Shown: piece by piece, positions 22,083 to 30,231 of the stretch
Layout: each line of letters starts with the position of its first letter
Numbering within the stretch: position 1 is the stretch's first letter
From: Phycisphaeraceae bacterium
Lineage (GTDB): Bacteria; Planctomycetota; Phycisphaerae; Phycisphaerales; UBA1924
Length of the DNA: 64,000 bases
Reading direction: 5' to 3'
Assembly (NCBI GenBank): GCA_019636515.1
Contig: JAHBXI010000004.1
Coordinates: forward strand, 310,001 to 374,000
Program-made: the position numbers and the translations under genes
The notes under the pieces: model-generated
What the model was told of the DNA's origin: nothing
The model's input: only the letters and a program-made list of their open reading frames with translations
The model's database searches: none

Positions 22083-24970
22083 AGGCGGCCCTCCCGGTAG
22101 GTAGCGGACAGCGGCTGGATGCGCAGCGGAAGTTTGACGCCGTTGGGGAGCACCATGTCGGGATCGAACCGGATGATGATCCGTCCGTACCCGTGGAAGG
22201 GAACCGGCGTCGAGCCCGGCGGCTGGGGCTTGTTGCCGTTGACGTCGGCGAGCCCGTCGCCGTTGGTATCCCAGCCCGCGATGCGGACGCCGCCGATGAT
22301 GGGGAGCGTGTCGGGATCCAGTGACTCTTCGTCGCCGTCCTCGGGACCAAAGTACCCGAGCGACGTGTTGAATCCCGCCGGATTGCCGACCGGATTCCCG
22401 AGGGCATCGACCAGCGGCATCTGCCCGGCGGTCGGGGAGAAGGTCAGCAGCAAGGCCCCGTCGATCGACGTGTTGCCGCGGACATCCATGACGCCGGCGA
22501 TGATCGCGCCCTTGAGCGCGACGTTCTGCCCCGACGGGCTGTTGAAAGTGCCGATGTCCACCGAGTAGTTCGGGAGCATCATCGAACTCTTGGCGATCTC
22601 CGCCAGGTCGGAGGACTTTGGATTCAGGGACGAATCGTCGGGAAACTCGGGGTGCCGCTGGGTGAACCGCGTCTTGCCCGTGAACTGGAGTTTGTTGCGC
22701 ACCTGCATGTACGTCGAGGGGGAGTCGCTGACGATCGACCCCACGAACAGGCAGTCGTGGAAGCGGATGTTGTTCGAGTGGGGCTTGGTGTCGGTGACGC
22801 GCTTGCCCCCGATCACCAGCGGCTCGGGGAGTGATTCGTACCCGTTGATGGAGCCGGTCATGTTGTCCGGGATGTCGGCCTTGTCGAGCGGGCTCGACAA
22901 CGCCATCAGGATCATCTGGTTGGGCGGGATGGCCGACGACGGCAGCATCGTCGGGTAACTCGTCTCCCCGACGCTGTCGCCGTAGACGATCCTCGAGACG
23001 CGGGGCTTGGGACGCCCGCTCCCCGTGTCCAGGTCCATGCGCCCGTACTCCGACCAGAGGAACACCCCGTTGGACGTGGTGGTTCGCACGTACGTCACGC
23101 CCACGAAGGTGCAGTTGCGGAACAGCGCGTTGGTCCCGATGGGGATCCGCACGTCCTTGAAGGTCATGTTCTGGTAGACCGGCCGGTAGTAGTAGTCGGA
23201 GAAGTTCGGGCTGTTGTAGGGCATCTTCTCGAAGTACGCGGTCTCCCAGTTGTCGGGCAGGCCGTCGAGGGTGTTGTCGGGGTCGAGCCGAAGGTACCGG
23301 GGCTGGTCGCTGCTCTCGGGCTTTGTCTCGACGTAGGCGGCCAGGGCACCCGTGGAGATCCCGAGTTGCGCCGCCACCTGGGCGGCGAACGATTCGCCGT
23401 CCGCGGCGGCCTTCAGCGCGGTCATCGACGAACTGAAGTTGCCCACGCCGATGTCGGGCAGCACGTCGTCGGGGGCGTCGTACAGACGGGGCGATTGCCC
23501 GGTCCGGGGCTTGAGGGATCCCCTGAGTCGGGAGTCGTAGTCGGGACGGGCCGCCTTCCACGACGCATCGCTGACCTTGAGCACAAGCCGACCGCGGACT
23601 TTCGCGTACTGGTCGCGGCGGTCAAGCACGCCGTCCCGGTACCCAAGCGCCTGGTCCCGGTTGATGCCCGCGTCCTGGTCGCGGTCGACGAACGCCTCCC
23701 CCTCGTCCCAGATCCCGTTGCCGTTGGTGTCGATGAACCCGTGCAGTCCGTTGCGGTTTCGGTCGGGGTTGGCCGTGTCCAGAAGGTACGCCAGGTCGTC
23801 GTCGACCGGCAGCCCGCCGGAGCCGACAAACTCGGACGTCAGCATCGCGGCGGGGGTGCCGGCTTTCAGCGCGGCCGAGAGCACGACCATCCCGTCCCCG
23901 TTCTTGTCGTAATGCTTCAGGAAGATGTCGAACTCGTCGAGGAAACCGTCCTGCGTGACGTCGGCGAAGGCGCCGTCCATGTGCCCGTCGCCGTCGTAGT
24001 CCTTGTCCAGCGGGATTCCGGCGCCCTCGATCGAGTGACCGATCCGCAGGCGGTTGTCCCCGTCAACGTCGTGGCTCGCCAGGGCATTGAAGAAATCCGT
24101 GAGTTTGCTGTCGAGCGTCGGGTCAAGTCCAAAGAAGTCCGAACGCATCACGATGGGGTCGCCGTGGGTCTGCTCGACATCGGTGTACCGTGCCGCCAGG
24201 TCTCCGACGACCTGCACGTTCTTGCCGACCATGATCCTCGTCGGGGCGTTGATCGCGCTGTTCACGCGCTTGACCAGTCGGAAGTCCTGGGTCACCGTCC
24301 GGGTGATCGGCCGGCTCCCCTTGTAGTCAAAGTCATACCCGGTGGCGATGACACGGACGTCCGTTCCGTTGGCCAGCGGGGCGTACGTGACCGAGAACGC
24401 CAGGGGGCGGCCGTGGTCGCCGCCCGAGTCGGTGTCGAGCCACACGATCGGCGTGTACACCCAGCCATCCTCGGCATAAACCGTCAGGTCGGCGTCGGTG
24501 ACCGCGGCCCCGATCGTCGGGACCGAGACACCCAGGTCGGTCCGGATATTCTGGTCGGCGGCGTGCAGGTTGGCCACCGCCTGGGCGATTCCCGCCGGCG
24601 CCGAGGCCTCGTCGTTTCCGCTGGGCGAGGCGAGCGGCGCCGGATCGTCCGGATCGCTCCACGTACCGTTCCAGATCGCCGTTCCGAAGGCGGCGTTGAT
24701 CTCGCTGTGAGAGACGATGAACCGCCCGGTTGATTCGGCCAGGCGGGCCTGCCCGATGCGAAGCCCCGTCTCGGCCGCCCCCAGCGCCCGCATCACGTGC
24801 AGGTGGGTCGCGGAGTTCCGTATGTTCCCCTTGCTGGCGATCGCCATGGCGGTGGCGAGAGAGCCGAACAGGATGAGGAACATCATCGCCAGGATCGAGG
24901 CGACGCCCCGCCGATCCCCTGATCGCCGACGCCGCCCATGAACGTGCCCTGTGCGTGGATGGCTGGTCAC
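22079..24970 (-). CDS. Large PilX-like pilus-assembly protein with EF-hand-type loops
   Basis: A 963-residue protein, far longer than PilX (about 200). After a basic leader (RRRRSGDRRG) comes a 24-residue hydrophobic N-terminal helix (VASILAMMFLILFGSLATAMAIA) lacking the +5 Glu, then AETGLRIGQ, as in PilX/GspK N termini. The middle third holds several Asp/Asn-rich calcium-loop motifs: DVDGDNRLRIG (about 301), DYDGDGHMDG (324), DKNGDGMVVLS (355), DTNGNGIWDEGE (414), DRDQDAGINRDQ (429), and DTNGDGLADVNG near the C terminus. The last 300 residues are beta-rich, with short right-handed-helix-like repeats (FRNCTFVGVTYV, FHDCLFVGSIV). The GTG start at 24970 has AAGGAG eight bases upstream. Confidence 0.72.
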   Translation of the reverse strand: MTSHPRTGHVHGRRRRSGDRRGVASILAMMFLILFGSLATAMAIASKGNIRNSATHLHVMRALGAAETGLRIGQARLAESTGRFIVSHSEINAAFGTAIWNGTWSDPDDPAPLASPSGNDEASAPAGIAQAVANLHAADQNIRTDLGVSVPTIGAAVTDADLTVYAEDGWVYTPIVWLDTDSGGDHGRPLAFSVTYAPLANGTDVRVIATGYDFDYKGSRPITRTVTQDFRLVKRVNSAINAPTRIMVGKNVQVVGDLAARYTDVEQTHGDPIVMRSDFFGLDPTLDSKLTDFFNALASHDVDGDNRLRIGHSIEGAGIPLDKDYDGDGHMDGAFADVTQDGFLDEFDIFLKHYDKNGDGMVVLSAALKAGTPAAMLTSEFVGSGGLPVDDDLAYLLDTANPDRNRNGLHGFIDTNGNGIWDEGEAFVDRDQDAGINRDQALGYRDGVLDRRDQYAKVRGRLVLKVSDASWKAARPDYDSRLRGSLKPRTGQSPRLYDAPDDVLPDIGVGNFSSSMTALKAAADGESFAAQVAAQLGISTGALAAYVETKPESSDQPRYLRLDPDNTLDGLPDNWETAYFEKMPYNSPNFSDYYYRPVYQNMTFKDVRIPIGTNALFRNCTFVGVTYVRTTTSNGVFLWSEYGRMDLDTGSGRPKPRVSRIVYGDSVGETSYPTMLPSSAIPPNQMILMALSSPLDKADIPDNMTGSINGYESLPEPLVIGGKRVTDTKPHSNNIRFHDCLFVGSIVSDSPSTYMQVRNKLQFTGKTRFTQRHPEFPDDSSLNPKSSDLAEIAKSSMMLPNYSVDIGTFNSPSGQNVALKGAIIAGVMDVRGNTSIDGALLLTFSPTAGQMPLVDALGNPVGNPAGFNTSLGYFGPEDGDEESLDPDTLPIIGGVRIAGWDTNGDGLADVNGNKPQPPGSTPVPFHGYGRIIIRFDPDMVLPNGVKLPLRIQPLSATYREGRL

Positions 24971-25053
24971 CTTCGCGCTCCTTGCTCCGCCGCTGCATTG
25001 CCCGCCGCCTGCCGGCGCCTGTCGTTCACGACGGCGCCGCCGAGAGCCCCCAT

Positions 25054-25737
25054 TCACGGGACGATCCACGAGACGGCGGCGATTTCCCGGGGTTCCGAAT
25101 CGAACATCCCGCGGTAGGTCACGCTCACCGTGACGCGCAGCGGGTACTGATCGACACGCCGGCCCGGGAAGGAGCCCTGCGGATCCTCCTTGAACGCCGG
25201 CGCGCGGACCGTGGAGTAGTTGAACGGGTCCACCTTCTCGACCTTGACCGACTGGGTCCACCCGGCCAGCCCGTAGGGATGTCCCTCCTCGTCGAGCGCC
25301 ACGACGCCGGCGGCGTTGGTCTCGGGGATCAGGTTGCCGTAGGAATCGATCGGGCCGGCGTGGTTGCCCTCGAGCCCGAAGACCGCGCCGTCGAGGTCGT
25401 CGATGTCGTCAAAGTCTCCCGCGTCGATCTCTCCGGCCTCCGGACCCCACCCGCGCAGGACGGGGTTGCCATCCACGGTCTCCAGGTACAGGCCCGTGAC
25501 GGGGTCGTGCCGGGGAAGGCGGCGGCTGAGTTCGCGGATCTCGTTGGCCAGGTACATGGCCCGGGCGGTCTGGCTGGACCACTCGTTGTTCGACATGAAC
25601 GACCGCTGGGCCTCGACGAAGGCCAGCACGCCGACGCCGATGATGATCAGGGCCATGGATGTTTCAAGGAGCGTGAAGCCTCGGCGGCCCGCCCGTCGGG
25701 GGAGCGGTCGTCGGCTGCTGGCGGTTCGTGGCATCAT
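25054..25737 (-). CDS. PilV-like type IV prepilin
   Basis: A 227-residue minor pilin. The basic leader RRAGRRG precedes the class III prepilin signature FTLLETSMALIIIGVGVLAFVEAQ with Glu at +5, typical of PilV/type IV pilus modification proteins; AMYLANEIRELSRRL follows as the N-terminal helix continues. The C-terminal part is polar and beta-like and includes an Asp-rich loop (DAGDFDDIDDLDG) that could bind calcium. It lies between the PilC-like gene (71 bases upstream) and the large PilX-like gene (83 bases downstream), same strand. Two ATG codons open the frame; the first (25737) is used. Confidence 0.82.
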   Translation of the reverse strand: MMPRTASSRRPLPRRAGRRGFTLLETSMALIIIGVGVLAFVEAQRSFMSNNEWSSQTARAMYLANEIRELSRRLPRHDPVTGLYLETVDGNPVLRGWGPEAGEIDAGDFDDIDDLDGAVFGLEGNHAGPIDSYGNLIPETNAAGVVALDEEGHPYGLAGWTQSVKVEKVDPFNYSTVRAPAFKEDPQGSFPGRRVDQYPLRVTVSVTYRGMFDSEPREIAAVSWIVP

Positions 25738-25808
25738 CGATCCGGACCTCCGCGCGGCCGCGGTTCTCGGACGATTCGGGTCCGCGGGCCGTCACCGGAG
25801 AAGATCGG

Positions 25809-27035
25809 TTACTTCACGATCTGACTCATCTTGAAGATGGGAAGGATGATGGCCATGGCGATGAACCCCACGACTGTACCCATCGCGAGGATCATGATGG
25901 GCTCGATCATTCCGGTAACCGCCTTGATCTTGTCCTTGAGTTCCCGGGCGTAGTACGCCGAGATCTCGTCAAGGACCTCGCCGAGTTTGCCGGACTCCTC
26001 GCCCGCGGAGATCATCTGCGTAACGGCCCGGGGGAGCGTGTCGTCCTTCGCCAGGGCCTGCGTGATCTTCTTGCCCTGCTTGACGTTGGTGTAGACCTTC
26101 TTCCACAGGCCCCGGAAGATCGCGTTGCCGGAGATGTCCCCGGTGATCGCCAGCGTATCGAGCATGGGCACGCCCGCGTTGATCAACTGTCCCATCGTCT
26201 GGAGCGACCGGCTGATGTACAGGCACCGGAACATCGACTTGACGACCGGGAAGGTGAGTTTGACACGGTCAACCCAGAACGCCCCGACCTCGGTTCGGGT
26301 GAACGCGTACAACGCCCCGAACACCAGGGCGATCGACCCGACGATGTACACCCAGTGGTTCACGACCCCCGCCGACAGGGACATCAGGAACGTCGTGGCC
26401 CAGGGCAGAACGTCCTCCTTGCCCTCGAAGACCGCCTTGAACTTGGGGAGCACGAACGTGAGCAGAAACACCGTCACCCCCACCGCCAGCGTGCCGATGA
26501 TGCCCGGGTAGATCGCGGCCCCGACCACCATCTTGCGGGTCTCGATGCTCTGGGCGATGTATCCGGCGATGCGGTCGAGCATCTTCGAGAACGCGCCCGA
26601 GACCTCCGAGGCGCGCACCATGTTGATGTAGAGCGGGTTGAAGAGTTTGGGGTGCTTGGCGATGGCCTCGGAAAACTGGCGGCCCGACTCGACATCGTTC
26701 TTGATCGTCGTGATGACCCGCTTGAACCCGCGGTGCTCGGTCTGGTCGGCGATGCCGTCGAGGGCCGCCCGCAGGTTGATGCCCGCGCGGATCATGACCG
26801 CCAACTGGGTCGTGAAATCAAGGACATGCTTCTCCCCCGGCTTGCCGGCGTTGAAGTCGCGGAATCGCTCGATGAGCCCGGCGGAGGAGCCGCCGCCGGC
26901 CAGGGGCGAGAGCGAGAGCACGTGCAGTCCCTGGTTGCGCAGGAGCGCGGCGGCGGTCGCGGCGTTGTCGGCCGCGAGGGTTCCGGACTGGGTCTGGCCC
27001 TGGGGGTTGCGAGCCTGGTAGCGGTAGTTGGCCAT
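25809..27035 (-). CDS. pilC: Type IV pilus assembly platform protein (PilC/GspF family)
   Basis: Inner-membrane platform protein of a type IV pilus, 408 residues. Starts MANYRYQARNPQGQTQSGTL, the usual PilC N terminus, then two GspF domains (about 70-195 and 272-395) with FTTQLAVMIRAGINLRAAL and SRSLQTMGQLINAGVPMLDTL, each followed by the conserved ISAGEESGKLGEVLDEI-like segment, and three membrane helices (IYPGIIGTLAVGVTVFLL, WVYIVGSIALVFGALYA, MILAMGTVVGFIAMAIILPIF). It lies 152 bases after pilT in the same direction, a classic pilT-pilC pairing. A second, divergent family member is at 35820. Confidence 0.95.
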   Translation of the reverse strand: MANYRYQARNPQGQTQSGTLAADNAATAAALLRNQGLHVLSLSPLAGGGSSAGLIERFRDFNAGKPGEKHVLDFTTQLAVMIRAGINLRAALDGIADQTEHRGFKRVITTIKNDVESGRQFSEAIAKHPKLFNPLYINMVRASEVSGAFSKMLDRIAGYIAQSIETRKMVVGAAIYPGIIGTLAVGVTVFLLTFVLPKFKAVFEGKEDVLPWATTFLMSLSAGVVNHWVYIVGSIALVFGALYAFTRTEVGAFWVDRVKLTFPVVKSMFRCLYISRSLQTMGQLINAGVPMLDTLAITGDISGNAIFRGLWKKVYTNVKQGKKITQALAKDDTLPRAVTQMISAGEESGKLGEVLDEISAYYARELKDKIKAVTGMIEPIMILAMGTVVGFIAMAIILPIFKMSQIVK

Positions 27036-27187
27036 GGCCGCGCGGGGGTGAGTCAGCGGGTCGCGCCGTTCCGCCGACGGGTCGGTGGCGGGGGCGCCGT
27101 GCTTCCGCGGATCACGCTCCTACTCCTTCTGGTTAAGGCCACGTGGGCCGGTCCACTTCCAACGATCGAACGACGATGGCCGCCGAG

Positions 27188-28243
27188 TCATGCCGCCAGT
27201 TGCCGCTCGAGTTTGTCGGGGTACGCCGAGGAGGCGATGGCGTCCTCGCGTGAGATCATGCCGTTGAAGTAGAGTTCGGCGATGGAGGAATCGAGCGTCG
27301 ACATCCCGATCGCGCGGTTGGTCTCGATCACGTTGGGGATCTCGAACGTCCGGCTCTCTCGGATAAGGTTCCGGACCGCCGGCGTGCAGAGCAGCACCTC
27401 GACGGCCGGCACCATCCCGGGACGGTCGATCCGGCTGAAAAGGGTCTGGCTGATAACCGCCTGCAGCGTGTTGGAGAGCATCGACCGGATCTGGTTCTGC
27501 TGTCCGCCGGGGTACATATCGATGATCCGCTCGACGGTCTGGGAGGCGTTGACGGTGTGGAGCGTTGAGAGCACGAGGTGGCCGGTCTCGGCGGCGGAGA
27601 TCGCCAGGCCGGTCGTCTCCAGGTCGCGCATCTCGCCCACCAGGATGATGTCGGGGTCCTGGCGCAGGGCGTGCTTGAGCCCCGAGGCGAATGTCGGCAT
27701 GTCCGCGCCCAGTTCACGCTGCTCGATCACGCACTGATCGCTCTTGAAGATGTACTCGACCGGGTCCTCCAGGGTGATGATGTGCTTTCGGTATCGCTCG
27801 TTCATCGCCTGGATCATCGCGGCCAGCGTCGTGGATTTGCCCGATCCGGTGTCGCCGGTCACCAGCACCAGCCCACGGGGCAGGTACGTGAGCCTGGCAA
27901 TAACCTCCGGGAGGCTCAACTTCGAGAGGGGCGGGACCTTGGTCTTGATCATGCGCATCGCCATGCCGATCATGCCGCGCTGCATGTGCGCGTTGACGCG
28001 GTAGCGGGCGAGGCTCTCGAACTGGTACGAAAAATCGGAGTCCTTCTGACGGTCGAAGGTGGCGACGGCCTCGGGAGACGCCATCTGCTCGAGGAACTTG
28101 CGAGACTGCTCCTTCGTGATGACCGGGTAGTCCATGTAGGTCATGACCTGATGGACCCGCATCACGGGCGCCTCGCCGCCGATGAGGTGGACGTCGGAGG
28201 CATCGGCATCGATGGCGGCTTTCAGTATGTCGTGCAGGTTCAC
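27188..28243 (-). CDS. pilT: Type IV pilus twitching motility ATPase PilT
   Basis: Hexameric secretion-family ATPase that retracts type IV pili; cytosolic. The 351-residue product has the Walker A GDTGSGKST (from about 130), Asp box TLEDPVEY, Walker B IILVGEMRD, the His box GHLVLSTLHT, and AVRNLIRE near the end, the PilT-specific AIRNLIRE motif needed for retraction, which separates it from PilB/GspE. No PilB gene is in the window. GTG 28243 aligns with the PilT N terminus (MNLHDILKAAIDADASDVHL). It is divergent from the coiled-coil gene at 28476, leaving 232 bases for both promoters. Confidence 0.95.
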   Translation of the reverse strand: MNLHDILKAAIDADASDVHLIGGEAPVMRVHQVMTYMDYPVITKEQSRKFLEQMASPEAVATFDRQKDSDFSYQFESLARYRVNAHMQRGMIGMAMRMIKTKVPPLSKLSLPEVIARLTYLPRGLVLVTGDTGSGKSTTLAAMIQAMNERYRKHIITLEDPVEYIFKSDQCVIEQRELGADMPTFASGLKHALRQDPDIILVGEMRDLETTGLAISAAETGHLVLSTLHTVNASQTVERIIDMYPGGQQNQIRSMLSNTLQAVISQTLFSRIDRPGMVPAVEVLLCTPAVRNLIRESRTFEIPNVIETNRAIGMSTLDSSIAELYFNGMISREDAIASSAYPDKLERQLAA

Positions 28244-28475
28244 GCGGTGGCTCTCCGTCTACAGGAACATGGCCAGACGACTATCGGCTCGGCGCGGCGG
28301 TCACTGCGGCGGCTCGGCGCGACGAACGCGCGAAGTTCACGTTCTTGGCGAGCCGCGAAGTCCGAGAACGGCCCTTGTTGTCGGCGATCGTCCGATAGGC
28401 ACGGAAACAGGGCCGTTGGGTGCAACCCCGCCCGCGGCGTGACGATGCAGGAGGGAGGGAGGAGCCACGCCACGC

Positions 28476-28943
28476 ATGGACGGCAACCTGACCATCGCGA
28501 CCATCCTGGTTCTCGGATCGACGCTGATCGCGATCCTGTCCCTGGGCAGCCGTGTGACGATGGTCCACGCGCTGCGGACCGCGCAGCGGCGATGCTCGAC
28601 GCTGGCGGATGAACTGGCAAGGGTCCGCAAGTCGTCCGATGAGCGCCAGGCGCACGACGGCGAGACGATCTCGCGCCTGAACAACCGAACCGTGCAGCAG
28701 GGGCAGATGCTGCGCAGCCTCCAGGATGACCTGGACAAGTTCATCACCCAGCACCGCGCGATGGTCGAGGTCCAGGCACGCTCGGATCGGGACGAGGCGG
28801 CCGCGACGGCCGATGCGGCCGCCGCCGAGCAACGCGAGCGGGCGATTCGGGAGCGACTCCGGACGATGCTCAACGAGTTCCGCGCCGTCACCGGCGGCAT
28901 CGCCGAGGCCGAGCCTCACGGCGAACCGGCCAAAGCCGCCTAA
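28476..28943 (+). CDS. Membrane-anchored coiled-coil protein
   Basis: A 155-residue protein with one N-terminal membrane helix (TIATILVLGSTLIAILSL), a heptad-rich coiled coil (about 35-130) with regular Leu/Val spacing (LADELARVRKSSDERQ, MLRSLQDDLDKFITQH) and an Ala/Glu-rich tail. I recognise no family. It is the only plus-strand gene inside the pilus/secretion region, between pilT (divergent) and the TPR lipoprotein (convergent, stop codons overlapping by four bases). Its topology resembles small scaffold proteins, but a role in pilus assembly is only inferred from position. ATG 28476 is the sole plausible start. Confidence 0.65.
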   Translation: MDGNLTIATILVLGSTLIAILSLGSRVTMVHALRTAQRRCSTLADELARVRKSSDERQAHDGETISRLNNRTVQQGQMLRSLQDDLDKFITQHRAMVEVQARSDRDEAAATADAAAAEQRERAIRERLRTMLNEFRAVTGGIAEAEPHGEPAKAA

Positions 28944-29635
28944 CGGCCCTCGCGGCGGGCGGATTCCTTCTCGGCCTTGATCTGCTGCTCGACCCGGACG
29001 CGCTCGCGATGAATCATGGTCCGCCACTTGGAGTCGGGCTCGACCATGGATCCCCGCCGGAGAATCTCAAGTATGTCATCGTCCGCCCGGTTGAGGCGGT
29101 AGGCGCACATCGCCACGCCCCGGATCGACTCCACACGCGTAGGGTCGCGATCCAGGCTCTCCATGTAGTGACGCAGCGCCTGCTCGTCGTACCCGGCCCG
29201 GAAATAGGTCAGGCCCAGACTTTCGAGGGGTCGCGGGTCGGTCGGGGCAAGGTCCGCGGCGGCGCGGAGCGCCCCGGCCGCGGCCATGTAGTCCTTCTGC
29301 TCCATCAGGAGAGTCCCCAGGTTGTGCCAGGCGGCGAAGTTGGATCCGTCCAGCCCAAGCGACCGGCGGTAGAGGTCGATCGCCTCGGGCTGATTGCCCT
29401 TTCGCCGGGCCTGGTCGGCCCTGGTTTGCAGTTCGCGCGCCTGGCGGAGCCGGTCTTCAATCTCGGCGGCGTCGGGCAGGACCGCTTTCCTCGGCGCGGG
29501 CGAGCATCCGGAGAGTCCCGCAACCGCCGCCGACAAGGACGCCGCCGCCACGGTCGCCGACAGAAACACCAGGAAGGAACTCCTGGCCACGACCGGCCGC
29601 CAGGACGCCACGGTGACCATCGTTCGCCTGCTCAT
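28940..29635 (-). CDS. TPR lipoprotein, last gene of the GspF-M-like operon
   Basis: A 231-residue predicted lipoprotein. Signal region (RSSFLVFLSATVAAASLSAAVAG) ends in the lipobox LSGC, followed by about four tetratricopeptide repeats (for example EAIDLYRRSLGLDGSNFAAW, AWHNLGTLLMEQKDYMAAA, DPRPLESLGLTYFRAGYD). PilF/PilW-type TPR lipoproteins assist secretin assembly, which would fit a pilus or T2SS operon; this is inference. Its ATG overlaps the preceding GspM-like stop by four bases (ATGA), indicating coupling. Its stop overlaps the convergent coiled-coil gene's stop (TAG/TAA sharing 28941-28942). Confidence 0.8.
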   Translation of the reverse strand: MSRRTMVTVASWRPVVARSSFLVFLSATVAAASLSAAVAGLSGCSPAPRKAVLPDAAEIEDRLRQARELQTRADQARRKGNQPEAIDLYRRSLGLDGSNFAAWHNLGTLLMEQKDYMAAAGALRAAADLAPTDPRPLESLGLTYFRAGYDEQALRHYMESLDRDPTRVESIRGVAMCAYRLNRADDDILEILRRGSMVEPDSKWRTMIHRERVRVEQQIKAEKESARREGR

Positions 29636-30231
29636 CGGTTCGGTCGCTCCCAGCGTGAGAAGGTCACGTCCATCTGCCACATCCCTTGCATCGTCATGGG
29701 TTGAATCCGCACCGAATAGACCTGAAGGCCCGGGACGTCTTGGCACGCCGACTCAAGCCATCGCACCAGGGCGCCAAGGTCCGGGTCGTTGACCCGCTGG
29801 TAGCGGATTTTCTTCTGGACCGCCCCGGTCCTGGCGTCACGCGTGTCGGACTGCGGCTGCGCGGAAGGAATCTTGTCCCGCACCCCGGCTCGCTCGGCCG
29901 CCGACTCGATACGGCTGTAGAACGTCGTCAGAGGCTCGTTGGGCCGCGTTCCCGAGGAGGACGACGTGTCGGCCTTGAGGCCCTTCCATTCGGCGACCAG
30001 AGCCTTGACGGTTCGGGCCTCATCCTGAGCCGAACGCAGGGCCGACCGGGCCGCGTTGCGGGCGCTCATCGACCACAGCATGGTCACGCACGACACCAGG
30101 AGCAAGGCGGAGGACAGGACCAGGAGGTGCATGGGGCGATTCCGGCGCTCGCCCATCGCCGCCGACGCCGCGAGTTGCTCGCGACGCTCGTCCACGCGGC
30201 TTATCCCCGCCGACGCGGGCATGGAGGTCAT
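29632..30231 (-). CDS. GspM/PilO-like bitopic protein
   Basis: A 199-residue protein with a cytoplasmic N-terminal segment, one membrane helix (HLLVLSSALLLVSCVTMLWSM, about 35-55), a coiled-coil-like stretch (ARSALRSAQDEARTVKALV) and a C-terminal periplasmic domain with a beta-alpha pattern (KIRYQRVNDPDLGALVRWL, LQVYSVRIQPM). This is the layout of GspM and PilO, which form dimers with GspL/PilN in the inner-membrane platform. Sequence identity to known families is low, so the call rests on topology, size and operon position directly after a GspL-like gene, with which it shares an ATGA overlap. Confidence 0.65.
   Translation of the reverse strand: MTSMPASAGISRVDERREQLAASAAMGERRNRPMHLLVLSSALLLVSCVTMLWSMSARNAARSALRSAQDEARTVKALVAEWKGLKADTSSSSGTRPNEPLTTFYSRIESAAERAGVRDKIPSAQPQSDTRDARTGAVQKKIRYQRVNDPDLGALVRWLESACQDVPGLQVYSVRIQPMTMQGMWQMDVTFSRWERPNR

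Noticed and set aside
20328-22100. A plus-strand frame of about 590 codons overlapping the MacB/FtsX-type gene and the prepilin gene.
   Set aside because: It is read in another frame of the permease gene, then antisense to the prepilin; no recognisable domain.
23366-24733. A long plus-strand open frame opposite the large PilX-like gene.
   Set aside because: Composition (Val/Arg/Asp-rich) is that of a shadow frame; the minus-strand product has a signal-like helix, calcium loops and coupled neighbours.
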